From assembly GCA_011033025.1 (NCBI GenBank), contig WFMF01000001.1:2099755-2163754 (forward strand): a stretch of 64,000 nucleotides of DNA, in the 5' to 3' direction. The translations under genes and the position numbers were made by a program. Under the pieces are notes generated by a model. The model worked only from the letters and a program-made list of their open reading frames with translations. It did no database searches and had not been told where the DNA came from. Source of the stretch: Beroe forskalii (taxonomy: Eukaryota > Ctenophora > Nuda > Beroida > Beroidae). How positions within the stretch are numbered: position 1 is the stretch's first letter; each line of letters opens with the position of its first letter. Positions 11,282 through 21,439 of this stretch are shown in pieces.

Positions 11282-12160
11282 AACACGTATATATGTTATC
11301 GTCGCGCGGCGCGTACACGCCGTACACACACCTATGCGGCTTTGGATGCCGTAACCATTATTGCGTGGCACGCGCGAAGCCCCTGGTCACTGGTTTGGGG
11401 AACTCGCTCCTTTGCTCACTTAACGCGCGCGGTTGTCAGACGTTGTCCGACCCCTACGCCTACGCCTTCGACAACGTCTGACAAGCGCGCGGCGCTTAGA
11501 CGGGTAAGGTTTACCCTAACCAGGGGCGTCGCGAAACGGTTGCCGCGCCGCGCACATGCACAGTTGCACTCCGTGCCATGCGCGAAACCAAGGTCCTGGT
11601 TAGAGCAACGCTTAGTTATTTCTACGTGCTTCTCTACTGGAAGCGTGCCGCGCATTGCTTCCTATAAGCCCGCATAGGTGTGTGTACGCGCGCGGCGCTT
11701 TCCTGATTTCCTAAGCCCGCGTCCGCATAGGTGTTTGTACGCGCCGGACGACGATAATAGGTTTATACGTGTTGTCGTGTTCAGCAAACTTGTGTTTAGC
11801 AATGACGGGCGTTGCTAAACACGAATACCCCTGTTTGCGTTGCGCGCTTCCTCAGCGAAGCGCGCGGCGCGCCAGCGCGTACACACACACCTGTTATCTT
11901 CTCGCGGCGCGCTTCCCGTAGGTGTGGCAGGTGTGCATACACACACCTATGCGGGCTTTGTAACGTACACACATCTATGCGGTCCTAGGATGTGCTTCCC
12001 TGAGGAAGCGCGCCGCGCGACGATAACAGGGGTATACGTGGTTTCCCCTAACCAGGGGCGTCGTGCACTCCGTGCGCGTAACCAGGGTCCTGGTTAGGGC
12101 AAATACGTGTTTAGCAATGAGCAAACTGCTTTTGCAAGCTGCTATCGCAAGCTGCAGCAC
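11282..12160. other. CpG-rich, hairpin-rich block, probably a non-autonomous repeat
   Basis: Sharply richer in GC and CpG than its surroundings, with repeated words such as ACACACCTATGCGG, CCTAACCAGGGGCGTCG (11,516 and 12,048) and ACGTGTTTAGCAATGA. Two strong inverted repeats lie inside: 11,433-11,447 with 11,470-11,484 (15-bp arms, 22-base loop) and 11,792-11,802 with 11,812-11,822 (11-bp arms). Short ORFs are present, but none looks like a protein family. It begins at the edge of the minisatellite. Confidence 0.5.
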
Positions 12161-13014
12161 AGAATCTTACAGAGTCCATTTACAAAGGAAAAAAACAGTT
12201 TAAAGACAAAAGTTACATCAATTGGTTTTTAACTTGAGTATATGGTTTATAATCTATCATTTCATCAATGATCAAGTGATGCTTCTCTTAAATCACAAAA
12301 CAAATCTGGTCAATGTCTACACATTGTTTTACTGAATCATGAATACAATGGATTTTACAGTTCTTTTTGTGCTCTTTATCGATGGTGAAAATAAAAATAA
12401 TCAGTCTACATTCTCTCAAAGTGCTCATGAATATATATTTCATTTCACATGGCATGTGCATACAATATTCAAATTATAATTCATAATTTATGTGCAACCA
12501 TGGTGATTGAACTTTTGAACCATAGGGTATTATTTTGAAGGGTATTATGTCATGCTTGTGGCAGGTGATAGCACACAAATGTGTATTCCATGTGTATACT
12601 AAATTGTTTTGCATAGAAAGTACATTTGTGTACAGTATTTAGGGTAGCTACTATTTGAACATTAAAGATTTTCATGTTAACATGTTCTAAACTCTAGTAT
12701 CCTACTTGAAAGCACATTTACACATAGTTGTTATCAGGTACTAATGTGTATATTATATTAAAAAATGATGATGATGGAAGTTCATAGCAAACATTTTTGC
12801 TAAATCTTAAGCAGCCACAAATAAAGTGGTCCAAACTTTTTCCACACAATAGAGCATGATTATGATTTGCAAAGTTGTTTAAAAATTCAACAAAGTTCCA
12901 TGTAATATGCTTCATTTTCCTTTCTGCTCATGTGCAAACACTGTCATTCTCAATTCTTGTCCAGCAGTAGTTACTCATTCAAAATCCATTATTCTAACCA
13001 GTATGGATCATTGT
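12161..13014. other. AT-rich intergenic sequence and 3' end of the KIX gene
   Basis: No coding signal beyond short chance frames. The part nearest 13,014 should hold the 3' UTR of the minus-strand KIX gene. I see no clear minus-strand AATAAA signal near the stop. Confidence 0.4.
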
Positions 13015-14712
13015 TCAAACAGTGTTCTTCAGAAGCTCATCATAGCAATCAAAATCTTCCAAGAGCTCGAGCAAGCAGTGAATCTTCATTTTAACTTTGT
13101 GTGACAGCTGAATATCATTGCTGTATTTTGATCTCAGTTTTGCAACAAGAGCTTCTGCACTAAAACTTGATGTTTTGATGTGACTGATTGCTTCATCCAG
13201 CTGTGCTAACTCAGACTCATGTGAGGAACTGCTAGCATTACTTCCAATGTCATCTTCAACTCTAGGCTCCTAGATTTAGTGGATATTTCAATAAATGATA
13301 GTTGAATGATACCTAATACCTTAAGAATGATAATCATGCATGTGTGCTCATCAAATCAAAAGCACCTTTCATAAAGGGTTATAAATATGGTTGTGAGGAA
13401 CAACCTTATACAGTTTTCAACTCCAGGAAAACTGTTTACTATTGAGTGTTAGGGCAACTGCAAATTATCCAATATAAGAGCTATATTCAATCATTAATTC
13501 AGTTCATTCTCTCCTATCAACTCTCTTGGTGCTACCCATTTTACACCCATCAAAAAGGATAGTTAAAAGGGGTAGTAACAAGGATCAAAGCCAGGGATTG
13601 TCTCAAGATATTTGAAAACTGAGCATTGTGAAACAACTGATATGGCAGCAGGACATGTTGAAAATGAAATAAAATTACCTGTGGCTCTGAAGGGAAGGAG
13701 ACATGGTGGTCATTGACTACTTTCTTTGTACTTGTTCCACATGAAAGAGGTCTGCTTTGCTGAACTTTCTTTGCCTTGGCTTCATGTGGTAGATTCTTGC
13801 TTTGATGAGGGGCCTGCATAGATGTCAGTTAATCAAACCAATTACTGAATTTAAAACATGCATAACTGTTCAACATGATCAAATTTGAAGAATAAGTATA
13901 ATGAATAAATGTATCACGCAAAGGAGAGCCTGCATGACCACTTTTGCATGTTTTCAGTTCATCAATTTTATCAAACCATCAATATCTATGCATTCACCTG
14001 ATATTTTCGCCTATCAAAGTAAAGATCACTATCCTCCAAGTATCCACTTCTGTCAAAGAACAGTACATCTTCAGTGTTATCTTTCTTCCCATACCGTAGC
14101 TCATCAAAGAACTTTATCAACTGAAATATTTATTTTATTAAAGTATTGTCAAAACTTTGAAACACCCTGTAACTGTTTGAATGTAAAGAATTAATTTAGT
14201 ACTGCCTAAAGCCTATCAAAACTTTCCTTACTTATTGCACAAAATAATGGCATTGTCTCAAATTAATTGCAGTAAGATCAAAGATAATACATTTTGACTT
14301 TTCAACGAATAAAGCTAGTATATATTTGACTCACTGCAGCTTTATCTACATTGCGGATGTTTTTCTTCATATGCATGATGTCGTAGATTGCTTTGGCAAC
14401 CAGAGACATGTACATATCAGCATTGCGAGCCTGCTGGTATGCGCAGTTCTCAATCTCTCCTGGAGTTGGGAAGTGGTATTCTTCTAGTCCCTGGAGAACC
14501 TGTGAAGATAAAACTGTGTAATCTTCAAAAGTTCAAAAGCTATTATTTTGCTTCTTGTATCATTTAGTTAGGGAGTAGTTATGTTGGTCTACGAAATAGT
14601 TTCTCAGAATAAATCACATCCCGTTAATTTATAGTCAGTTTATGTGATGATCATGGTGCTTACATATTTTAGTTTTATCAGCGAAAGTTGGCTCAATCGT
14701 TGGGTACACCAT
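13015..14712 (-). CDS. KIX-domain protein, similar to the N-terminus of Mediator subunit MED15
   Basis: Five exons on the minus strand: 14712-14664, 14513-14335, 14120-13998, 13813-13679 and 13269-13015, all in frame, giving about 246 aa. Residues ~25-70 read FPTPGEIENCAYQQARNADMY and then MSLVAKAIYDIM. This matches the helix pattern of the MED15 KIX domain (E-x-x-V/A-F/Y-x-K/Q-A-K/R-x-x-D-x-Y-L/M-S-L-V-A-R/K). In MED15 this domain binds activation domains and links them to RNA polymerase II. After it come a charged stretch (LIKFFDELRYGKKDN), a low-complexity middle and a helical C-terminus (SFSAEALVAKLRSKY). Typical MED15 is over 700 aa and Gln-rich; this protein is much shorter and lacks Gln runs, so it may be a diverged MED15 or a separate KIX protein. 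Exon 1 and the exon 2 acceptor (ttacacag) are the least certain; a stronger-looking acceptor 14 bases on does not keep frame with exon 1. Confidence 0.6.
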
Positions 14713-16156
14713 GGCTTGCGATTATTAATGAAAGACATAGCAAAATCTCTGCCGAATCTCTAGTCAGAGCAACAAACAAAATCGAAAAAGTGGATCTCTA
14801 GAATGATGAGATTCTCAAAACAAGCTCGTAGACTGTTGTTTTTAAAATCATCACAACATAGCTCAGCTACTTATTAATAGACCGCATTTAAACTATATTT
14901 GAGATTGTCACAAATCATCCTCTTACATTGAACGTGATTGGTCATGACATCCCCTGGCCTGTCCTCATTGGCTGCTCACACTTTCTTGTTGTACAGTACT
15001 ATTATTTCCATCTCAGATAAAGTCACGCTTGTGATCACTGTAGCCCTTATATATTTGTTATGATTGGTTTGATAAGCAAGGTAATCCAGTCTCACAAGCA
15101 AAGCTTTCTGAGCACATTTAAAAGAGGCACTACGACAGTATCTTCACTTAACTACTATAACACAATACACTGAGTCATATGTAACTGTGCAATATATAAT
15201 AGTATAATCATTGGGGGTCACGTGAGTCTTATATGTGATCTTGTGTTTTGGTTTGTGGTTTAGAAGAGCGAATCTGGCACTGGTTTTGGTTTTCTCCGAA
15301 CTATGAATTTTAAAGAAAGTTAACCGCCAGTAAGTTTGAGAATATCTATTGTTCAGTAATTTATGGGTGTTTTAAAGTATTTAATTTTGTTCTAGAGCAA
15401 TTCACGTTTTTTTCTCTGTTCCTCTCTTTCACTCACTGTGATTTTAAAACATGGATATAAGCTCGGTCAGCACTTTTAAATCTTTACATGTGTCACCACA
15501 AACAGATTTTAGATAAATTATTTTGATCTTCGTGTGTTGAAAAAACAGGGCTACCTGGGCCACTTAAAAATCGGCATTCTGAGAATGTCAACAATGAATT
15601 TTATGCTACGGAATTCCTTGACTAAGTCGCAACATCTGTGATACGGGAGAGAGAAACAATGTCCATTTATATCTGTGCCTTTATGAAGCATGTCATTATA
15701 CATGCTAAGAGTCTTTGATATGCAAAGAAAAGAGGAAAGTATAGTTTATTGATTCCGATACAAACAGAAAATGATACGACACGACATATTATATTCTAGA
15801 ACTGTTCCTTTAGTTCCTATCAATACTGAATGCTTGATGTAATGAAGTAGGTAATCAAATATTGATTATCATAATGAGTCCTTGCCGAGTAATACCTGTG
15901 TTAATTGTTAATATCTATCGTTAATTCTTTAACGGAAATACTGGAATGATCGAAAATATTTGTCATTGTCGCCGCGATTTGTGTTCTATAGAAGCTTAAA
16001 ATTGGTAAGCATACGTAGATGACTCAGCTGAATAAACAGTTATACTGTGCTGCTACTCACAGGACAATTTAACTTGCTATATCATAGTATTTTAGGTACA
16101 TATTGATCACAATTAACCCTTTCATCTAACCCCCTCCCTTATTGAGAAGTGACATC
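14713..16156. promoter_or_regulatory. Intergenic region between divergent genes
   Basis: It separates the start codons of a minus-strand gene (14,712) and a plus-strand gene (16,157), so it should contain both promoters. It is AT-rich with no reading frame. An ATTGG motif occurs near 14,937-14,975 (two copies) and again near 15,063, compatible with CCAAT-box-driven transcription, but no TATA box can be assigned with confidence. Confidence 0.35.
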
Positions 16157-17170
16157 ATGACTGAAATTAAAACCATCGAAATGCACACTGGTGGCGAACC
16201 ACTTCGAATAATCATTGACGGGTTTCCCGAAGTGAAAGGCAAAACTTTGATGGAAAAGAGGCGGTATGTCAAGGAAAACCTAGATGTTTGGAGGAGGAGA
16301 CTGATGCTGGAGCCCCGGGGTCATTCAGACATGTATGGGGCACTGGTAGTGCAGCCTGACCACCCTGAGGCAGATCTAGCTGTGCTCTTCATGGATAATG
16401 GTGGGTACAGTACTATGTGTGGACATGCGACCATTGCACTGGGCCGGTATATCGTTGATAACAAGCTGAACAAAGGGCAACCTGTTCCTGTTTCTGAGGG
16501 TGTATCCAATGTTCCTGTTGTACTCCAGTGCCCATGTGGTCTTGTTAGGACAACTGTGACAGTGACTAATGGGAAGAGTGGAAGACTTACTTTCACCAGT
16601 GTTCCTGCGTTTTGTGTTTCTCTTGGCTTCACCCTTTCCAACCCCTTCATTTGGGGATATCATCATTGATGTTGCATACGGTGGTGCGTTTTATGCACTT
16701 GTAAACATCGACCAGCTTGGTTTAAGTTTCGAATCATCTACAGTCGCTCAGATCACTGATGCGGCTGATGAAATCTCTACTGCTGTAAGATCATCAGGTC
16801 CCGAACTGATCCATCCCAGTGGTGACAAAGATCTGTCTTTCCTGTACGGCACTATCCTCATCAATGACCAAGATCAACCCTTCTCCAGGGATCTTTGTGT
16901 CTTTGCTGAGAGAGAAGTGGATCGGAGTCCCTGTGGGTCAGGAGTAACAGCCCAGGTAGCTGTTCAGTACACCAAAGGTCACATGAAGCAGGGGAAGGTG
17001 AAGGAGTTCCAGAATGCTAAGACGAAGTCTGTTTTCACTGCTGAAGTTGCTGAAGTTGATCCAGAAGGCATGGTCAGGTGAAGGTTACTGGGGAAGCCCA
17101 TTACACAGGGAAATCCACCTTCACATTCGAAGAGGATGATCCTCTAAAAGATGGATTTAGACTTCTTTAA
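16157..17170 (+). CDS. Proline racemase / trans-3-hydroxyproline dehydratase family enzyme, intronless, two frame breaks
   Basis: The start is the ATG at 16,157, giving MTEIKTIEMHTGGEP. It resembles animal L3HYPDH along its whole length (~337 aa against ~354): HTGGEP at the N-terminus, GYSTMCGHATIALGR around the first catalytic Cys (~residue 88), DVAYGGAFYA, FLYGTIL, and a C-terminus with GEAHYTG and EEDDPLKDGF. The second active-site position reads DRSPCGSGVTA. L3HYPDH dehydratases have Thr there, whereas proline racemases and hydroxyproline epimerases have Cys. From known family chemistry this predicts racemase or epimerase activity on proline or hydroxyproline. The frame breaks twice: one extra base near 16,630-16,642 and one missing base near 17,074 return to the original frame, with coding similarity continuing through both. 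It may be a young pseudogene or carry sequence errors. There are no introns, unlike most neighbours. Confidence 0.8.
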
Positions 17171-17822
17171 TCATTTAGTGTGTTAATTAGTTCGTTAATT
17201 AGGTTTGTTAATTAGGAAGTGTAATCGTATAGGTAGCTCATTAGTCATTTAGTCTATTAATTATTTTGATTATCTAGGTGTCATCGTTTCAGATAGTGAT
17301 TTTCCTTGCGTAAATTAAACACTGTTCCGTGAACAGTAACGAGGTTACTCCTTTAATTAATAATGATGTTGTATATTATTAATATCGCCTGCTATATTTT
17401 TCTTCTCACAAGCTACAATCATTTAATCTTTGATTAAGTTTTAATGTACGATATGTGACATATTTGGCAGTCAAATGTATTTATCTGTCTTGTTGATAAG
17501 ATCATCTGTTCAGCTATCACTTGATTTAGGCTGGCATTTACTCATTTATAAGCTGGATATTATGTGCAGACATGAGTTTTATGATTTATCTAGTATTTGT
17601 GTTGTCTGTTGATCTGTATTTTATATAGTTATATGTTGGTTTTGATTTTTGAATATATGATAGTTTTCATGAATATAGATCCAAATTCAAAATATGTTCA
17701 GATTTTAAAGAGACTTGCTGTACTGATTAGGTGGATTTGTTTTAATATTTTCTCTTGCTATTTTCGGTAACTTTATTTCAAAATCCACTTCCTTTCGGTC
17801 ACCAGTGCAGTCTTCATTGACG
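17171..17822. other. AT-rich intergenic sequence
   Basis: No reading frame or repeat recognised beyond a short TTAATTAG-rich stretch at 17,180-17,270. It should contain the 3' end of the racemase-like gene and the promoter of the BTB gene. Confidence 0.4.
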
Positions 17823-19512
17823 ATGTCTGAATCTAAAGTGCCTGTCCCCTTTGACTTCGGGGTGGAAAACCTTTACGATGAATTCCACGGCAACATCGAG
17901 GTAGAATTCGAGGATTCCACTTCCATGAAGGCCAGTTCACTGATACTCAGCTGGAACAGCGAGGTGTTCAAGACCCTGTTCTCAGATTTGAGACAAAGTT
18001 TAGTGGAATTGAAGGACTTCTCGAAGAAAGTCGCTATGCTGTTTCTTGAGGGTCTCTACAGAGGTGATATCAAGGTGGAACGACCCCAGTTCAGGGAAGT
18101 GAACAAGATATCACATGCTTTCAAGGTAAGTGGATGTCAGAGAAATGTGCTGTTTCTTTCGCACAATTCTGTGAGTCAAGCTCCCAAGAGTATTCTGACA
18201 TGACATTTCTGTTCAATGAAGCGGTCTTCTCAGAAGGTACACTGAAATGCGGAAATCTGATGGAAATTGTGGTGACAAAATTCTCAATCATCAAGGAGGT
18301 GGGAGAAACATTCGTGGGACCATATCTCACAGAAAACTTCGCAGACATCAAACCAATGACACTGAGCCATCTCTTGGAGATGTGCCAAGGGCAGTACATC
18401 CCAGTGCTGGATGCTCTGAAGAGCATCTTCAGAGGGTGGCTGGAATACCTGGCAGTGTTCGGGCCATCCTATTAAATACTGAAGTGGTGCAGTGTTTGGT
18501 GACAGAGAGGCGGTTATGTGATGAGGTGATGGAGTTGATGTTGGAACGGTTCGATAATATGAACCCAGAAGATTTGGGGCTGGTGAAAAGTTTAGTAAAG
18601 GCTCTTAGAAACCAGGATGATGCAACTTCTAGTAAAAGATCTTCTCCCATTGGTACAAGTGATTCTAGTGTAACTGTATCTGAGTTACAACAAATACCAA
18701 ACTTAATATTCTATAACAGGAATTTGTTACTTCGAGTTGTACCTGACGACGATGTTATAAAAAGCGTCTTATCTGAGGTACCAGGTATCAGTACCTTTAT
18801 ATTGTTAGAATATGAGTACATCTACGGGTGGTTAAACAGTGATATTCGCCGTATACGAATACTACAAAGTATCTCTGGTGTCTGTGCTGCAATGGGTCTG
18901 TGTAGAGTACCCCGACTGTTTATTGAGAGTTTCACTAGTCCTGAACGCTTACAGAACTTACCTCAATCAGTGGTATCCGACAGTGACACTGCAGTTATTG
19001 TTGGCACAGAAGCCATAACTTGGGAAAAGTTAGTCACCACTGAAAAGTGTTATAAGTTCTTATTCCCTCATCCGCAGTGTAACATACAAAACTCAGAATG
19101 TGGGTTTATCCTGAAAGTAACACCAGTTTCACGGGAAGAAACAGGGAAGTTTAACATTGAGTTATCAGTGGATGATAAGGACTACCCTGCTGACTTGCAC
19201 TGTCACAGGGATGTGATCAGCAGTGCTAACATGCACCTTGTTATTGAGGAAAGGTTTGGGAGTGGAAGTTGGATTAACTTCTGTATGTCTTGGAGAAGAA
19301 GACCGGAGTATAATCCTGAGAGTGGTTGCGTAAAGTGGGAAAGCATGAGGTGTGACGAAAGATGGGTCAGGCTCATTGTGTACTACGATGTTAGGGACTA
19401 CTACATTAAGGTGTTTTCCTGTAAGAATGGTTTTGGATCTGATGATGTAGTTCAGGAGCGTGAAGGTACGATTAGGACAACCCTGTCCGAGAGTGAAACT
19501 TTATTAAAATAA
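17823..19512 (+). CDS. BTB-domain protein, intronless, two frame breaks
   Basis: The start is the ATG at 17,823 (MSESKVPVPFDFGVENLYDEF). The first ~100 residues form a BTB-like fold: NIEVEFEDSTSMKASSLILS, then SEVFKTLFSD and HAFKV. A second BTB- or BACK-like segment follows (EYSDMTFLFNEAVFSEGTLK), then a long acidic and helical middle and a beta-rich C-terminus with several WxxxxM/C patterns that I cannot name. BTB proteins often act as dimerising adaptors for cullin-3 ligases. The frame breaks near 18,126 (one base missing inside HAFKVSW-MSEKC) and near 18,460 (one base missing before ILLNTEVVQ). Repaired length would be about 563 aa. A splice donor-like GTAAGT sits at the first break, but no intron of workable size fits. 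It could be a decaying gene or carry sequence errors. Confidence 0.65.
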
Positions 19513-19630
19513 CTTCAGGGAAATCTTTGTAAACTTTTTGCATGGAACTTAGATAGCATCTGTGTATGATGTATCGCTTTTAATTTCAGTTTGTATTCAT
19601 TCTCTTATTCAAGCAGGAAATATAACTATC

Positions 19631-19631
19631 G

Positions 19632-19676
<45 letters not shown>
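19631..19676. repeat. (GTT)n microsatellite
   Basis: About fifteen perfect GTT triplets, 120 bp after the BTB gene stop codon. Confidence 0.95.
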
Positions 19677-19678
<2 letters not shown>

Positions 19679-20367
19679 TTCATTTGGTGTTCAAAAAAGT
19701 GTTTTCAAATGAGCAGTGTGTAATATAAGAATATAGGGTGGATATGGAATTGTTGGAGAAGCTTTAAATCTTTGCAGGTTTTATCATTTCACTGCTATCT
19801 AGATTATACGTTACTCTAACACATTTGAGCCGAACTCGCGACCGTTGCCCCTCAGACCTCTTTAATGTGAAGGGCCTTGTCGTATTGCACAGCGCATCCT
19901 AGGAAGCGCACTTAACCTACTTACCTATCCTTTCAGTATTAGGCCACTTTTCTTTTAAAATGCAAAAAAAACAATATACGCCGCGCGGTAGACATAGGCG
20001 GTACAACGTCTTCAACTCACTACATTGTGCTATGATAATGACGTCATCATACCTGCCTATTTCTCGTGCGTGGAGTTTAATTAAGTAATCACCGAAGTCT
20101 GTTCAGCGTTTAACAAAACAGCATCCCTAGCGCGTGTGAAACACGGGTCATGTTATTGAATTTGACAGTGAAATCGCTAACTAACTGGTCACCTTTTTTC
20201 CAAACAGAACCATCTCAGTGTTGCTGAGTTGCTTCTATATTTGATTTATCTTTCCCACCTGAACAGTACCTATGTTTTGTCTTAAAATTGTGTGATTCAC
20301 TTCTTTAACCTCTATAGAGGGGAGTGGCACTGTCCCAATCTAAAAAAAGAGGACATTTGGGACAAAA
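19677..20367. other. Intergenic sequence, no gene seen
   Basis: Holds a GC-richer patch at 19,820-19,920 with a weak resemblance, on the minus strand, to a tRNA-type B box, and a CRE-like TGACGTCA inside ATAATGACGTCATCAT near 20,035. No reading frame was recognised. Confidence 0.4.
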
Positions 20368-20369
20368 TA

Positions 20370-21366
20370 CAGGGTGTTTCGAGTCTCGTGTCTAAAAAGT
20401 AAATCTTTATTGCTGAGTTTATAGAGAAGCAAATGTTTGATTTTTGTTTTGTAAGTTTCAAGAAGAGTCCCTCATTTGATTTTCCGATGTTTTTGGAAAA
20501 TTATATTGGATTTCAAATAAATTTGGGCTTGACCAAAATCAAGCCACGAAAATTGTCAATATTTCTTTCAAAAATATCCAAATATGAGGTCGATCATTTT
20601 TTTCCAAGAATTGAATAAATATTATGTATTCATATTGCTGATTACCACTTTTCTGTGTTTTTAGTGCAAAGACGAAACAAATATAATCATTGAACAAGCA
20701 AATGCCACAAATTGTTGAAAAATTATGAGAGAAGTGATAGTTTTAATGAGCTTGGTCTGCTAGGGATCTTTCAAACTTCATTTCATTGGATAAAGAACAC
20801 TAGCTGGTCCTGTAAAATCAGAAAATTGTAATCAAAACTATTTCCAACTATTTATCTAGTCATTGAAAAGAGGAAGATAATTAATCTGACATAGTTTTGA
20901 GAATAAGAAATGTCTTAACTCCATTGCTCACAGTGAATTTAATGATTGATTCAGAGGAAATTGATCCTTTGATCTACCAATCATATCCAGATATGCCGTT
21001 ATTGACTATCTATTGCACAGTTTTGATATTAACAATCTGGTTATTTCGCATTTTTTCAGTGATTAAGACTCTTACCAAGCACAGAGAAATGGTAATTTGC
21101 AACATGGCAACTTTTTATGCGATCAATTCCTGGTATTAGCGATTGACCTCTTTTTTGGTAATTGTCTCAAAAAATTTTGACAATTTCTGTGGTCCGATTT
21201 CTGCCAAGCCCAAATTCATTTAAAATCCAATATAATTTTCCAAAAACATCAGAAAATCAAATGAGGGACCCTCCTAGAGACATAAAAAACAATAATCAAA
21301 CATTTGCTCCTATATGAACTTAGCAATAAATATTTACTTTTTAGACACGAGACTCGAAACACCCTG
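20370..21366. mobile_element. Foldback element with ~200-bp inverted repeats and TA target duplication (Tc1/mariner-type size and flanks)
   Basis: The ends are CAGGGTGTTTCGAGTCTCG at 20,370 and its reverse complement ending at 21,366. Similarity between the arms extends about 200 bp inward (20,370-20,570 against 21,170-21,366). Both ends are bordered by TA (20,368-20,369 and 21,367-21,368), the usual target duplication of the Tc1/mariner group. The 600-bp centre has only short frames with no DDE-type motif, so it is non-autonomous. Confidence 0.8.
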
Positions 21367-21439
21367 TATGTATTCTGATAATTTTCCGAATTAGATGATT
21401 TAGATGTATTCTAATGATGTTCCCAATTAGATGATTTAG

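Noticed and set aside
10211..11371. Long open frame (386 codons of SINR/SINQ repeats) on the minus strand, with overlapping frames on both strands.
   Set aside because: It is produced by a 12-bp repeat that has no stop codons in several frames. The composition follows the repeat and there is no independent protein signal.
14499..14513. Stronger-looking acceptor (cttcacag) for KIX exon 2.
   Set aside because: From exon 1 it leads to a stop codon after about 16 codons. The upstream acceptor at 14,513 keeps frame, though a different first exon remains possible.
18126..18141. Intron at GTAAGT...CAG to explain the first BTB frame break.
   Set aside because: The gap would be about 15 bases, far below any workable intron. 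A single missing base restores a typical BTB sequence.
19820..19920. Possible tRNA or tRNA-derived SINE (B-box-like word on the minus strand).
   Set aside because: No A box at a proper distance and no cloverleaf can be drawn; only a weak resemblance.
20433..21139. Short frames inside the TA-flanked foldback (61 and 80 codons).
   Set aside because: They show no transposase motif and lie partly in the inverted repeats.
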